Below the pieces are notes generated by a model. The model saw only the letters and a program-made list of their open reading frames with translations. It ran no database searches and had not been told where the DNA came from. The translations under genes were made by a program, and so were the position numbers. Of a stretch of DNA of 64,000 nt, positions 25,643 through 35,935 are shown one piece after another (position 1 is the first letter of the stretch; every line of letters starts with the position of its first letter). This DNA comes from an uncultured Alphaproteobacteria bacterium (GTDB taxonomy: Bacteria; Pseudomonadota; Alphaproteobacteria; RF32; CAG-239): the NCBI GenBank assembly GCA_944393175.1, contig CALXZH010000031.1, positions 1 to 64,000 on the forward strand, read 5' to 3'.

Positions 25643-28291
25643 CTATTTTTGATTCAATACATCAAAAACCTTTTTGGTCAGGTCGCCTAAGCTGAATGGC
25701 TTAGCCATAAACTCAAAATCTTGTGAGCCGGCTAATTCTCTTCTTGCAATCTCCTCAGAATAACCGGAGGCAAGAATAATTTTGATGTTTGGTATCTTCG
25801 TTTTGATGATACCTGCCAGTTCGGCTCCGCTCATGCCGGGCATAACCATATCCGTGACCAAAAGATCAAAGTCAGTTTCTTTTTCTAATTGTTCTAATGC
25901 ATTTTCGGCCGAATTGCAACCGATTACCTCGTAGCCTTTTTTCTTTAAGGCGCGTACGGCAAAGCTGCGGACGGAATCTTCATCTTCTACAAACAATATT
26001 TTGATGTCTTTTGCTTCGTGGTTTGGTTCGGTATTGCGGTCAATGGCTGAAACATTGAGCCCAAAAATGATTTTTTGATTGATGTTTATCGGGGAGGTGC
26101 GCTTTTCCTGAACAGTGAGAATCGGCGTACCGTCTTTGGCTGTAATGCGCTCTTTGGTCTCAATGAGATTTTGTTCTTCTTCATCGGTATTTTTTTCAAA
26201 ACGGGGCAGATGAATCGAAAATGTGGTGCCTTTGCCTAAGGTGCTGTTTACTTTGATAAAGCCTTCGGTTTGGCGAACAATACCATATACCGTGGCCAGC
26301 CCAAGTCCCGTACCGGAACCTACGACATTTTGTTTGGTGGAGAAAAATGGTTCAAAAATGCGGTTTAAGTTTTCGGGCGGAATGCCGCAGCCGGTATCTG
26401 TTACGTCAATTACAACAAATTCTCCAGGTTTTATTGTGTCGGCGCCGAATTGGTAAGGCGTTGTGAGTGTCTCGACCCGTGTAGTGATACTTAATGTGCC
26501 GTTACCGTTCATGGCATCTTTGGCGTTGACGGCCAAATTGATGATGACTTGAGAAAATTGTACGGGATCAACGCGGATGAAGCCCAAGTCATTGCCATGG
26601 TAAAAATGCAAAACAATTTGCTCTCCTAAAATACGTTTTAACATTTGGCTCAGTTCTACGAAATTTTCGGTGACATCAATTAACTTCGGCTTAAGGGGTT
26701 GTTTGCGTGAAAAGGCTAATAATTGTCTTACTAAACCTGCTGCGCGATTGGCATTTTGTTTGATTTGGATTAAGTCGGTGAAAGAAGGATCACCAACACC
26801 GTGACGCTGTAATAATAAATCGCAAAAACCTATCATGGCCGTCAGAAGATTGTTAAAATCGTGGGCTACGCCTCCGGCCATTTGTCCCATAGCTTGCATC
26901 TTTTGGGCTTGGGCAAATTGCATCTCCAGGCTCTTTTGTTGGGTGGCATCAATTACATAGACGACTAAACCATCAATTTGCTCAGGATGGGCCGTATGGA
27001 GTTTTTGCATCGGGCTGAGATAAAGTGAGGCGATTTTTTCACTTTTATCCAGAGTGATATGAATATCTATGGCTTTTGATAGCTGACTGGTACCGTTGAT
27101 TGATTGCATTTCTTTTTGGAGAAGATCGCACTCTTCGGGGCGCATATAATCAAAAATTCTTTTGCCGATAATGAGGCCCTTTTCGCGATCTAAAAATTTT
27201 TCTACCGCAGAATTGCAATCTTGTATTTGTCCTTCAGTGTTTATGAAGGCAATTCCTACCGGCGCATCATTAAATAACCAACTGATTTCATCCAACGAAT
27301 GTTCCAAATGTTGTTGCAGCTCAGTATCGTTCGGCAAGTCACTAATCATAACGCCGCGGAACTTAATTTCTTTATCTTCACGGAAGCTTTCTTGAGCTAC
27401 AAAGTATTCTTTGGTTTCATCATTGGCACCGATGAGATATAAATTTCCTTTCCATAAAGAGTGTTTTTCGGGCAATTCGCAGTGCGGACTTAAAAATCGC
27501 CATAGATTTTCACCGATGATTTCTTCTCGGTTATATCCCAAAGCGTTGGCTAAAGCATGGTTACAATATTCTATACGGTAGTCTTCATTGCAGGTATATA
27601 CGCCGACCGGTAAATAATCTAAAAAATCGTGTAAAGATTTACGTTCTTCTTGAAATACCTGTTCCATATTTTTGGAGGCGGTGATGTTTTCTAATTTCCA
27701 GTATATATAAGTGTATTTCTTGATGGCTTTAACTGAAAACTTACCTTCAAAAATATCTGTCTTTTTTAAGTAAATCGGTTTTAGGCTGATGGTATACCAT
27801 TCTTCGGGGGTGAAAATTTTCGAATCGTCTTGTTGGAGAATAAGCGAAAGGGTGACTTTTTCGCTGACCAGGTCATTATAAGCGGTTTTTAATCTATAAA
27901 GTGCAGCCGAGTTGCTTGATTGTCCGGATAAGTGGTTTTCCAGAAATTTTAGTAAATTATCATTATGAAACATCTCTTGAGCCAGGTCATTTTGAATTAC
28001 CGGCTCTCCGTTGGAGTTGTCTATGCGGATTATTTCATATTTGTTTTTTATTATTTCGTTGGCAAAACCACCGTAAGTTATGGCTTCTTCTGCGGCGTTT
28101 ATGGTTTTTATGGTCAGTGATAAACAACAAACCGTGGTGAGAATAAAGGTAAAAACCAATAGTAATCTGTATTCGGGATAAGCCAAAAACAAAACTAAAG
28201 AAATTGTCAGAATTATAAGCGCATAGGCTAATAGTATCAGGCGATTTTGCAGTAATTTATCAGGTCTGGGGGTTTTTAAGCTGCATAACAT
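25643..28291 (-). CDS. cckA: CckA-type hybrid sensor histidine kinase
   Basis: An 882-residue membrane kinase, longer than Caulobacter CckA (about 690). Two N-terminal helices (residues about 17-62) precede a weak sensor region and two PAS domains (about 225-330 and 335-455). HisKA has [17 protein letters not shown] with the phospho-His near residue 477, the exact CckA signature. HATPase shows [11 protein letters not shown] and [15 protein letters not shown]-terminal receiver domain carries Asp near 814 ([13 protein letters not shown]). CckA feeds phosphate through ChpT to CtrA, the cell-cycle and flagellar regulator. It overlaps flhB by 32 nt, an order common in Alphaproteobacteria. CtrA and ChpT are not in the window. 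Confidence 0.93.
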   Translation of the reverse strand: MLCSLKTPRPDKLLQNRLILLAYALIILTISLVLFLAYPEYRLLLVFTFILTTVCCLSLTIKTINAAEEAITYGGFANEIIKNKYEIIRIDNSNGEPVIQNDLAQEMFHNDNLLKFLENHLSGQSSNSAALYRLKTAYNDLVSEKVTLSLILQQDDSKIFTPEEWYTISLKPIYLKKTDIFEGKFSVKAIKKYTYIYWKLENITASKNMEQVFQEERKSLHDFLDYLPVGVYTCNEDYRIEYCNHALANALGYNREEIIGENLWRFLSPHCELPEKHSLWKGNLYLIGANDETKEYFVAQESFREDKEIKFRGVMISDLPNDTELQQHLEHSLDEISWLFNDAPVGIAFINTEGQIQDCNSAVEKFLDREKGLIIGKRIFDYMRPEECDLLQKEMQSINGTSQLSKAIDIHITLDKSEKIASLYLSPMQKLHTAHPEQIDGLVVYVIDATQQKSLEMQFAQAQKMQAMGQMAGGVAHDFNNLLTAMIGFCDLLLQRHGVGDPSFTDLIQIKQNANRAAGLVRQLLAFSRKQPLKPKLIDVTENFVELSQMLKRILGEQIVLHFYHGNDLGFIRVDPVQFSQVIINLAVNAKDAMNGNGTLSITTRVETLTTPYQFGADTIKPGEFVVIDVTDTGCGIPPENLNRIFEPFFSTKQNVVGSGTGLGLATVYGIVRQTEGFIKVNSTLGKGTTFSIHLPRFEKNTDEEEQNLIETKERITAKDGTPILTVQEKRTSPININQKIIFGLNVSAIDRNTEPNHEAKDIKILFVEDEDSVRSFAVRALKKKGYEVIGCNSAENALEQLEKETDFDLLVTDMVMPGMSGAELAGIIKTKIPNIKIILASGYSEEIARRELAGSQDFEFMAKPFSLGDLTKKVFDVLNQK

Positions 28292-29333
28292 ATCCTATTA
28301 CCTCGGCTACGGCTTTGAAGTGTTCTGACGGTATCATTTGGTCGATTTCTACCGAAGCAAACAGCGCTCTTGCAAGTGGCGGATTTTCCACTATCGGAAT
28401 GTCGTGTTCTTCGGCTATCTCCCGAATCTTTAGCGCGATGTTGTCTACGCCTTTGGCAACAACTATCGGCGCATCCATTTTATCCATTTTATATTCAAGT
28501 GCAACCGCATAATGCGTCGGGTTGACAATTATTACATCGGCTCGCGGAACCGCATCCATCATCCGGTGGCGTGCCCTTTCCATACGCACTTGTCTGATAC
28601 GCGATTTGACCAAAGGGTCTCCTTCGGTTTGTTTGTATTCATCTTTTACTTCTTGCTTGGTCATACGCAATTTCTTTAAATGGCTGTATTTTTGATATGC
28701 AAAGTCTGCTATGGCGATAATCAGAGTGGCAATTACCACCGTGAAAATCAGCAAAACAACTACCTTGTGGATATAGCTAAGAATCGCCATTGTATCCATG
28801 GTCGGCATCAGATTTACATTTTCAAGATAGGGGCGAATAACCAGAATCGATACAAAGGCTATTACCGTGATTTTGATGATGCCTTTTATACTCTCTACGA
28901 TTTTTTTCATATTAATAAATTTCGGAAGAGCTGCAAATATATTTAATTTATTCCAGTCGGGTTCCAGTCTCTTGGGCGCAAAGACAAATCCGGTTTGTGC
29001 AATGCTGGCAAATAGCCCCAAAGTGATGAATATTACAAAAGGAATCGCTAAAATTTTTAAGATGCCAAGCACAACATTGATTAATAATAATTGCAGATGT
29101 CGGGGGTCGGTCGGTATTGATTCCGGATTTTCGATGAATTTGACCGACATTATATAAAACCACTTCATCAACAGAGGCAGTAAAAGCCAGACAACAAAAA
29201 GCATGCCTAACAGCATGATAAAACTTTTGGCATCTTGCGAAAGCGCAACATCACCTTCTTCTTTGGCTTTGGAGATTTTTCGTTCCGACGGTTCTTCGGT
29301 TTTCGAGGCGTCGTCATCGTCTTCAGGGACCAT
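28260..29333 (-). CDS. flhB: flagellar export apparatus protein FlhB
   Basis: A 357-residue member of the flagellar type III export gate, controlling the hook-to-filament switch. The N-terminus SKTEEPSERKISKAKEEGDV is diagnostic, followed by four membrane helices. The cytoplasmic domain carries the autocleavage motif NPTH in VIIVNPTHYAVAL near residue 270 (cut between Asn and Pro). PPLARALFASVEI follows, then a normal C-terminus. It ends the fliQ-fliR-flhB block and overlaps cckA. The NPTHYAVAL form fits flagellar rather than injectisome use. Confidence 0.95.
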   Translation of the reverse strand: MVPEDDDDASKTEEPSERKISKAKEEGDVALSQDAKSFIMLLGMLFVVWLLLPLLMKWFYIMSVKFIENPESIPTDPRHLQLLLINVVLGILKILAIPFVIFITLGLFASIAQTGFVFAPKRLEPDWNKLNIFAALPKFINMKKIVESIKGIIKITVIAFVSILVIRPYLENVNLMPTMDTMAILSYIHKVVVLLIFTVVIATLIIAIADFAYQKYSHLKKLRMTKQEVKDEYKQTEGDPLVKSRIRQVRMERARHRMMDAVPRADVIIVNPTHYAVALEYKMDKMDAPIVVAKGVDNIALKIREIAEEHDIPIVENPPLARALFASVEIDQMIPSEHFKAVAEVIGYVMQLKNPQT

Positions 29334-29345
29334 GTCTTCTCCTCT

Positions 29346-30101
29346 CTATTCCAAAAAACGCTTCAGACCCTGTTCATAATATCTTATGAACCAAAGAATC
29401 ATCATCGGGGTGGTTATCATTAACAGTCCTACGCCTAAATATATTTGTAAAGGCAGGGATAAAAAGAAAATGTTTAGTTGCGGCATAAGGCGAGAAACTA
29501 AGCCCATACCGACATAAAATACAATCGAAAAAGCAATAAAGGGTGAGCCAATCTTAAATCCCATGATAAAACTCTCATTGAGACTTTGGCTGGCAAAATT
29601 GGAAAAATCAGCTACCGGCAAAGGAGAGCCTACCGGAAACAGCGTATAACTATCGGTTACGGCACTGAGCATAAGGTGGTGAAGGTCGGTGACAAAAACA
29701 ACTGTTAAGGCCAGAATCGTGAGAAATGTTTCAATTACGATACTTTGAGTTTGAAAGGCCGGATCAAAAATTTGGGCATTCGAAAAGCCGATTGCCTGTC
29801 CGATAAAATTACCGCATAAGTTAAGTGCGGAAAACAGAATTTGCATTATGACGCCGAAAAAAATGCCATAGATGATTTCAAACAAGTACATTTGCATGCA
29901 TTCTAAGGTATCTTCAGGCTGAGGCGGTAATTTATCACTTAAAAACGGAACCAATACTAAAGAAATGGCCAAGGCAATTGAAAGACGCTGGCGGACATTA
30001 ATATAAGAAGCTGAAAAACCCGGCATTAACATCAAAGCTGAACCCAGTCGTAAAAATACTAAAATAAATTTATATATTTCTTGATTTAAGAGTTCTGTCA
30101 T
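29346..30101 (-). CDS. fliR: flagellar export gate protein FliR
   Basis: A 251-residue protein with about six membrane helices. It shows the conserved FLRLGSALMLMPGFS start, the segment IGQAIGFSNAQIFDP (usually GxQ-G-ES--I-DP) and the C-terminal block LMPQLNIFFLSLPLQIYLGV. Its first bases overlap the end of fliQ by 4 nt, indicating translational coupling. It forms the core of the export pore with FliP and FliQ. Confidence 0.93.
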   Translation of the reverse strand: MTELLNQEIYKFILVFLRLGSALMLMPGFSASYINVRQRLSIALAISLVLVPFLSDKLPPQPEDTLECMQMYLFEIIYGIFFGVIMQILFSALNLCGNFIGQAIGFSNAQIFDPAFQTQSIVIETFLTILALTVVFVTDLHHLMLSAVTDSYTLFPVGSPLPVADFSNFASQSLNESFIMGFKIGSPFIAFSIVFYVGMGLVSRLMPQLNIFFLSLPLQIYLGVGLLMITTPMMILWFIRYYEQGLKRFLE

Positions 30102-30370
30102 AATCCGCCGCCGGTTATTATTTTATCAAATAAATTATCTGATAAAATTTGCATTTGCCCCAACATAAACGGAAACAGCAAAATAATGGCAACAAAGACG
30201 CCTAAAATTTTTGGCACGAAGGCCAATGTCATTTCCTGAATTTGGGTCAGAGCTTGAAAAATACCAATGATTAAACCGATGAACAGGGCTACCAGTAAAA
30301 TAGGCGTGACGACTTTTAATAATGTAAAAATCGCCGTCCGTGAAATTTCTAAAACTTCTACTTCATTCAT
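30098..30370 (-). CDS. fliQ: flagellar export gate protein FliQ
   Basis: A 90-residue protein with two membrane helices. The conserved core is PILLVALFIGLIIGIFQALTQ, followed by QEMTLAFVPK and a second helix; the length is normal. It is the first gene of the fliQ-fliR-flhB run and starts 10 nt after the stop of the GH114-like gene. fliP, usually next to fliQ, is not here. Confidence 0.93.
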   Translation of the reverse strand: MNEVEVLEISRTAIFTLLKVVTPILLVALFIGLIIGIFQALTQIQEMTLAFVPKILGVFVAIILLFPFMLGQMQILSDNLFDKIITGGGL

Positions 30371-30380
30371 TTGACTTATC

Positions 30381-31493
30381 CTATTCCAACGGGGTCATTT
30401 TTTCAAAATAGCGGTGATTTTCAAGCCCGGTTAAAAAGGCTCCGTCATAGCCGGATTGAATTAATCCTCTGAAATAACGCGACATGTATTCTTTCCATTC
30501 CGGAGCCCAATAGCGTGTGATGATACCGTGTCCATCAGAAAATGAGGGGCGGAGTAACCAGTCGGGTGAACCTATTTTCCAACCCGGTTGCCAGTAAAAG
30601 GCCGTGTCTTTGGCTTCGGTTGTGCTGAAACGTGCTAAAATCTGACGACGGGCGCCATTTTTTTTGTATTTCATGGAATTGATTTCATCGGGCGTAAAGG
30701 GAACCTTGTTGCGAAAATAAGGCTCAATAACCACTACGTCATAGTTTGATGCGCGTACGGCGTCTATAAAGTCTTGTTTATCGGCATATAAATCATCTTT
30801 GAGCAAAAATGAAATATTTTGTGCCGATTTAAGGTCAAAAATGTTTTGAGCACTTTCTTTGATTATCGGTTGAGCGACAATTTTTTTGAAAGCCATATCT
30901 TGGTTGATAAAAGCATAAAGCGGTACTTTTGCCTTTAACGAAGCGGATATGGCTTGGTCAAAAGATTTCTCATTTTGACAGTTGTCAATTGAAAAAAGTT
31001 TTATGTTTTCTTGTTTGATAATGGGAGATACTTCTCTTGATGAGCAAAAATAGTTATTGACCGCTATTGCGTCTATACTTCGTAAATATTCGGCCGAGGC
31101 ACTTCCGACAATCGGTTCAAACTCAGGTGAGGTTTGTTTGAGGTTGAGCAAAAAAGATGGGTCATTCACGTCTTGACCTTCATTTCTTGCTTTTATATAG
31201 CCTTCTAAATGGTATTCCCAAAGACTCTTGGTTAACAGGTCTTGCCCCTCGTGTACCATAATTTGAAATTCAGGATTATTGGCTTTGGCATAATGTGCCA
31301 AACCGATAATATTTTCTCTTAAGAGATTGCGGTAATTCATTATGGAGCGCGGCGGAACATTCATGTTTAAGAGCTGCTCTTCTTTGGTATAGGGGTGAAT
31401 GCTATCAAAACCGTATAAACCCGCATACGCGCTAGATGAGGCCATCAGCGCGCTGCATAACAGAATGGTTTTTAGTGTCCTACGTAATAACAT
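30381..31493 (-). CDS. exported GH114/TM1410-like glycosidase-family protein
   Basis: A 370-residue secreted protein. The ATG at 31493 starts a signal peptide (MLLRRTLKTILLCSALMASS, cleavage after AYA); an extra upstream extension lies inside pgm and is not counted. The C-terminal half has a TIM-barrel-type pattern with FRGLIQSGYDGAFLTGLEN, close to the GxDGxFLDxxD block of the MJ1477/TM1410 (endo-alpha-1,4-polygalactosaminidase, GH114) family. DVVVIEPYFRNKVPFTPDEI would be the strand with the acidic residue. The expected action is cleavage or binding of an envelope or exopolymer galactosamine chain, by family only. It sits between pgm and fliQ, and overlaps the pgm end by 14 nt. Confidence 0.65.
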   Translation of the reverse strand: MLLRRTLKTILLCSALMASSSAYAGLYGFDSIHPYTKEEQLLNMNVPPRSIMNYRNLLRENIIGLAHYAKANNPEFQIMVHEGQDLLTKSLWEYHLEGYIKARNEGQDVNDPSFLLNLKQTSPEFEPIVGSASAEYLRSIDAIAVNNYFCSSREVSPIIKQENIKLFSIDNCQNEKSFDQAISASLKAKVPLYAFINQDMAFKKIVAQPIIKESAQNIFDLKSAQNISFLLKDDLYADKQDFIDAVRASNYDVVVIEPYFRNKVPFTPDEINSMKYKKNGARRQILARFSTTEAKDTAFYWQPGWKIGSPDWLLRPSFSDGHGIITRYWAPEWKEYMSRYFRGLIQSGYDGAFLTGLENHRYFEKMTPLE

Positions 31494-33099
31494 CGGCGTG
31501 TTGTTTCCCTGTGCGAGGTGTAATTTCTGCAATTTCCATCGCAATGGCTAAAATCGGTTTGAGCATGGAAAGAGGGTCTTCGGATAATTTGTTTTGCTCA
31601 TATTTTTCCAAATATACGCGCAAAGTTGCACCGCTGGAACCCGTGCCCGACAGACGATAAACAATACGTGAACCGTCTTCGAATTTGACAATTAAACCAT
31701 TTTTAGTGCTCGAATTGTCTACCGGATCATGGTAAACAAAGGGCGCCGCTTCGGAAACTTTATAGCCGTTAAACTCTTGATTATTAAGAGAAGGAAGTTT
31801 GGCTTCCAAGTCACTCATCAATTTATCGGCAACGGCTGTGTCCAATCCTTCAAAGTCAAAACGCATATAATAGCTGCGGCCGTATTTTTGCCAATGTTCA
31901 CGGGTGATTTCTTCAACCGATTTGCCGGTGGCAGCAATGATGTTGAGCCAGAACAAAATGGCCCAGATACCGTCTTTTTCACGAATATGTGCCGAGCCGG
32001 TACCAAAACTTTCTTCTCCGCAGAAAGTTATGCGCTTAGAATCCATTAAATTTACAAAATATTTCCAGCCGGTCGGAACCTCATAATAACCAATATTGTG
32101 GGCTTTGGCCACACGTCCGACGGCTGTGGAGGTGGCGGCTGATTTGGCTACCCCGAAGATACCTTTTTTGTAAGCCGGAATATATTGATAATTATCGGTT
32201 AAAATGGCTAAACTGTCTGAGGGGGTAACAAAAAACTTTTTACCCAAAATCATATTGCGGTCGCCGTCGCCATCGTTTGCTCCGCCAAAGTCAGGTGCAG
32301 AATCGGAGAACATTAAATCAACCAATTCTTTGGCATAAACCAAGTTCGGGTCCGGATGCAGACCGCCAAAATCAGGCAAAGGTTTGGCGTGAACCACGCT
32401 GCCTTTGGGGGCGCCTAAAATCTCTTCAAAAATGCGGATGGCATAAGGTCCCGTAACGGCATTCATGGCATCAAAACGCATGGTGAAACCTTTGGCAAAC
32501 AGGGCTTTGATGGCGCTGAAGTCAAAAATATGTTCCATCATCTCAACATAATCAACAACAGGGTCAATGACTTCAATTTCCATTGAGCCTAAATGTTGCG
32601 TGCCGAGGTGAGATAAGTCTACATCAGGAGCATCATAAATCTTATATTCACGAATCGCCAAAGTGTTGGCATAAATTTTGTCGGTGACAGAGGCCGGAAC
32701 TTGTCCGCCGGTTTGGTTGGAATATTTAATGCCGAAATCGCCGTTTTCTCCACCCGGATTGTGAGAGGCAGATAAAACAAAACCGCCATCTAATTTGTTT
32801 TTTAAGATGATGTTGGAGCCGGCCGGAGTGGAAACGAAACCGTTTTGCCCGATAACTAATTTTTTGACGCCGTTGGCTGCGGCCATTTTAATGATTTTTT
32901 GGATTGCAATGTCGTTATAAAAACGGCCGTCACCACCCACTAAGAAAGTTTTATCATCTAATTTGCCGATTGTATTGAAAATACTTTGCATAAAGTTTTC
33001 AATATAATTTGGCTGCATCGCAATTTTTGACTTCTTTCTTAAGCCTGCCGTACCCATTTTTTGGTCGGTGTAAGGGGTCGTCTGAATCGTGGTAATCAT
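31480..33099 (-). CDS. pgm: alpha-D-phosphohexomutase, phosphoglucomutase (PGM1-like)
   Basis: A 539-residue enzyme interconverting glucose-1-phosphate and glucose-6-phosphate. Four domains are visible: GTAGLRKKSK near the start, the active-site phosphoserine loop VLSASHNPGG (about residue 130), the metal-binding loop GGANDGDGDRNMI, the sugar-binding GEESFGTGS, and the phosphate-binding C-terminal RLSGTGSSGATLRVY. Length and motif forms match the eukaryotic/proteobacterial PGM group rather than the shorter PMM/GlmM. Products feed LPS and glycogen synthesis. Confidence 0.95.
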   Translation of the reverse strand: MITTIQTTPYTDQKMGTAGLRKKSKIAMQPNYIENFMQSIFNTIGKLDDKTFLVGGDGRFYNDIAIQKIIKMAAANGVKKLVIGQNGFVSTPAGSNIILKNKLDGGFVLSASHNPGGENGDFGIKYSNQTGGQVPASVTDKIYANTLAIREYKIYDAPDVDLSHLGTQHLGSMEIEVIDPVVDYVEMMEHIFDFSAIKALFAKGFTMRFDAMNAVTGPYAIRIFEEILGAPKGSVVHAKPLPDFGGLHPDPNLVYAKELVDLMFSDSAPDFGGANDGDGDRNMILGKKFFVTPSDSLAILTDNYQYIPAYKKGIFGVAKSAATSTAVGRVAKAHNIGYYEVPTGWKYFVNLMDSKRITFCGEESFGTGSAHIREKDGIWAILFWLNIIAATGKSVEEITREHWQKYGRSYYMRFDFEGLDTAVADKLMSDLEAKLPSLNNQEFNGYKVSEAAPFVYHDPVDNSSTKNGLIVKFEDGSRIVYRLSGTGSSGATLRVYLEKYEQNKLSEDPLSMLKPILAIAMEIAEITPRTGKQHADVIT

Positions 33100-33190
33100 T
33101 GCTCATCCTTTATTTGTTTTGTTTAAGATGTTTTTGAGTTTAGCACTTCTTATCTTAAACTCAAGAGCTAACATAGTTATTACTAACTGA

Positions 33191-33715
33191 TTATTTGGTT
33201 TGCAAAAGAGCCGTCAGATGTTGGTAAAAATCCGTTGCGTAAGGAAAACGGGTGTTTGGTGCTAAACGGGAAAATATTTGTAAGCGGGTGGATACAAGTG
33301 CAGAGTTGGGTGAGGTATCCTGTGGCAGTCCTATAATTTTTAATATTTCCTCATGGGTATAAGGCGTATCTTTGGCTTTATCTTCTTGTGCTTGGCGGTG
33401 AAATTTGTATTGCAAAACTTTGGCATAAATGCCTTTGCCCGAATTTTTTAGACAGCTCTTTAGCAGATAATTATGCACTAAGGTTAAACATAAAACAAAG
33501 ATTATGATTGCTAATATTATTTGAAAATAAAAGTCTTTTATTGTCAGCCATGCAAAGCCCGCATAAAACAAAAAACCCCAGAGCAAATTTAAATGCGCGT
33601 TTGAAGGGTAGGTGACATAAAGTTTACGTGAATCTTTATCGGTAAGGGCAATATAAGCCTGATTTAAGGCGTAGCCGCAACCGATAAAAAACATAAGATA
33701 GGCCAGTTCTTTCAT
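33191..33715 (-). CDS. hypothetical membrane protein, 174 aa
   Basis: GGAA 5 nt before the ATG at 33715, which lies 2 nt after the mipZ stop, sets the start. Helices are seen at residues about 3-22, 38-55 and 62-85, followed by a soluble C-terminal half. That half reads YTHEEILKIIGLPQDTSPNS, vaguely like the start of a J-domain but without HPD. No function can be given. It appears to be translated with mipZ and the carboxypeptidase gene. Confidence 0.65.
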   Translation of the reverse strand: MKELAYLMFFIGCGYALNQAYIALTDKDSRKLYVTYPSNAHLNLLWGFLFYAGFAWLTIKDFYFQIILAIIIFVLCLTLVHNYLLKSCLKNSGKGIYAKVLQYKFHRQAQEDKAKDTPYTHEEILKIIGLPQDTSPNSALVSTRLQIFSRLAPNTRFPYATDFYQHLTALLQTK

Positions 33716-33717
33716 CT

Positions 33718-34518
33718 TTATTCCGGACAAATAAATTCAGCCAAAGCTCTGATTTCTCTTTTAGCTGCAATGTGAGATACACTCATTTTACGCTTGAGTT
33801 CGTCGGTTTGCATGTCAAGAACCGTTAGCCCTTCTAAAAACAGTTCTTTATAAATAACGCGGTCTTTGAAGCCTTGCGTAACTCTAAATCCATATAATTT
33901 TGACAGCTTTTCCAAATATTCAAAAAATAAAGTTTTATTGTGTGAATTCAGCGGAGATATTTTATTGCCGACAACTATCCAGTTAAGGTAAGTTTTTCCT
34001 TGAGAGGCAAGGTATTTTTTGACTTCCCAAATGTAGTTTGCATAGTGTCCCGGCGTACCAATATGACCGGTTTCAAAGTCAATTTCCGATAATACGTTTA
34101 AGTCAATTAAACTATCTGACAGAGGGGTAATTAAGGTATCGGCAAATTTATGTGCTTCCTCAAACAGGTAGTTTTTGTTTCCGGGGGTATCAATAATGAT
34201 GGCATCATAACTTGGAATAAGTTTACTTATTTCATAGTTTACGTGTCCTCGGTCGGCCGGAATTAGGGTGTAGTTTTCTTGCGGCTCAAATTTGTAATGT
34301 GCGGGAATTGGTAAATTTAGCTGGTGACGCTCACAAAACCGTTTGCGGTTTTCAATATATTTGGTGAGTGTGCCTTGACGTCCATCCATATCAATTGTTG
34401 CCACTGAAAAGCCTTCTTGCAGCAATTTTATGGCTAAATGCATTGAGATGGTTGATTTGCCGGTGCCGCCTTTTTCGTTGCTGACAACGATAATATGTGC
34501 TTTTTTGGTCTCTTCCAT
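33718..34518 (-). CDS. mipZ: ParA/MipZ-type ATPase, division-site regulator
   Basis: A 266-residue deviant Walker A ATPase. EKGGTGKSTISMHLA (residues about 15-29) is the deviant Walker A with the signature Lys; VATIDMDGRQGTLTKYIENR follows, and AIIIDTPG gives Walker A' / B. The GNKNYLFEEAHKFADTLITP region and general length match MipZ, which forms a gradient from the ParB-bound pole and keeps FtsZ at midcell in Alphaproteobacteria. Plain ParA would normally be next to parB. Start overlaps the upstream stop (TAATG). Confidence 0.88.
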   Translation of the reverse strand: MEETKKAHIIVVSNEKGGTGKSTISMHLAIKLLQEGFSVATIDMDGRQGTLTKYIENRKRFCERHQLNLPIPAHYKFEPQENYTLIPADRGHVNYEISKLIPSYDAIIIDTPGNKNYLFEEAHKFADTLITPLSDSLIDLNVLSEIDFETGHIGTPGHYANYIWEVKKYLASQGKTYLNWIVVGNKISPLNSHNKTLFFEYLEKLSKLYGFRVTQGFKDRVIYKELFLEGLTVLDMQTDELKRKMSVSHIAAKREIRALAEFICPE

Positions 34519-35774
34519 TAGTATTGACTGTTAGCTAGTATAAGTTGGTTATCATTCTTAACTGCTACCACAATACAGGATTTATTTTTGCGTTTCAAGT
34601 TCTGGCACGCTTTATCCGCAGTTGATTTTTCCATCCCGACGATTTTGGAGCGGTAGATAATGGCTGATCCATTGGCAACAGGTTCTATGTCTATCGGATT
34701 GGAAGCTAGTTTTTGAGCGGCTTCTTTCTTTATTTTCAGTGCATAACTGCGGGCTTTGGAATAGTTGGAAAATGCTCCGATTTGAATTCCCCATTGTTGT
34801 TTTACTTCAGTTTCTTGAGGGGCGTTTTGTTGTGCTATCCAATCTTTTTGAGTGCTTGAATTATCAACAGATGCAGTTTTGGTGCCTTCTTCAGTTATAA
34901 CTTTTTTGCTCTCTAGGCTGGCATACATGTTACTTTCTTTAACGCGATCATTTAAGGCTAATCTTTTTAAGCCTTTATCCATCATTTTGGAAACGTGACG
35001 GTCGCGTTCTTTGGCCGTATTGTGCCCCATGGTAACCGCAATAACACGGTGTCCGTCTCGCTTGGCTGAGGTGATGATGTTAAACCCTGCGGCATTGGTA
35101 AAACCTGTTTTCATACCATCTGCGCCTTCAAACGTTTTAAGAATATTATTGTGAGTGTAGATGGTTTGACCGTTATAGGTAAATTTTTTCAAAGAAAATA
35201 GTTTATAATATTGCGGAAAATGGTGATACATTGCGGCTGCCAGTAAAGCCATATCTCGAGCCGTGGTCTTTTGTGCCTTATTGGGGAGACCGTTTGCATT
35301 GCGGAATGTGGTGTTCTTCATCCCTAACTCTTTGGCAACTTGTGTCATGGTTTGGGCAAAGTTTTTTTCGCTATAACCTAAATTTTCTGCTAAAACTGTT
35401 GCGCAATCGTTTGCTGATTTTACAATCAATGCTTCAATGCAAGTCTTTACCTTTACAGTCTCTCCGGCGCGAAGTCCTAATCTGGATGGTGCCATATTGG
35501 CAGCATGGCGACTGACTTTTAGGTCATCGTCGAGTTTGATTATGCCTTTATTTAGGGCATCAAAGGTTATGTATAACGTCATGACTTTGGTGAGAGATGC
35601 CGGATAACGCAATTCATCGGCATTGGAGGATGATAATATATCTCCGTTTTCGGCATCTATAATAATGGATGAGGTAGAGGCTTGTGCCTGAGATATATTA
35701 CAAAGGCTTATTCCTAATCCGAATAAGCTACAGACTAAAATATTGGCAAATATTCTTTTGTTCAATTGTATCAT
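34518..35774 (-). CDS. D-alanyl-D-alanine carboxypeptidase (S11, PBP5/6 type) with SPOR domain
   Basis: A 418-residue periplasmic enzyme trimming the terminal D-Ala of peptidoglycan stem peptides. Signal peptide at residues 1-32 (cleavage after QAQA). The three penicillin-binding motifs are present: SLTK in RYPASLTKVMT, SAN in VKSANDCAT, and KTG in DGMKTGFTN. Residues about 325-415 form a SPOR domain (WGIQIGAFSNYSKARSYALK), which binds glycan stripped of stem peptides at division sites. That fits the shared operon with mipZ. Confidence 0.93.
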   Translation of the reverse strand: MIQLNKRIFANILVCSLFGLGISLCNISQAQASTSSIIIDAENGDILSSSNADELRYPASLTKVMTLYITFDALNKGIIKLDDDLKVSRHAANMAPSRLGLRAGETVKVKTCIEALIVKSANDCATVLAENLGYSEKNFAQTMTQVAKELGMKNTTFRNANGLPNKAQKTTARDMALLAAAMYHHFPQYYKLFSLKKFTYNGQTIYTHNNILKTFEGADGMKTGFTNAAGFNIITSAKRDGHRVIAVTMGHNTAKERDRHVSKMMDKGLKRLALNDRVKESNMYASLESKKVITEEGTKTASVDNSSTQKDWIAQQNAPQETEVKQQWGIQIGAFSNYSKARSYALKIKKEAAQKLASNPIDIEPVANGSAIIYRSKIVGMEKSTADKACQNLKRKNKSCIVVAVKNDNQLILANSQY

Positions 35775-35895
35775 TCTTCTATTTCCGCAGAAAATTTCTT
35801 GGAAATAGTATTAGCGCCAAAAAGCAAATAAATTGTTAATTTATTCTGCTAAGAACGGCTTTTTTTATAAATAATATTTTGATGTAATTTTTAGC

Positions 35896-35924
35896 TTGAC
35901 TTTATTGTTTATTGTTTGTAAAAC
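35896..35924 (+). promoter_or_regulatory. promoter of tRNA-His
   Basis: TTGACT (35896-35901), a 17-nt spacer and TAAAAC (35919-35924) lie 12 nt before the tRNA 5' end. Confidence 0.65.
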
Positions 35925-35935
35925 TCAATGGCAAT

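Noticed and set aside
31494-31544. Longer start for the GH114-like protein
   Set aside because: It would place a polar stretch before the signal peptide and lies inside the pgm coding sequence.
33191-33715. DnaJ-like protein
   Set aside because: The C-terminal stretch EEILKIIGLPQD recalls a J-domain start, but the HPD motif is absent and the context does not support it.
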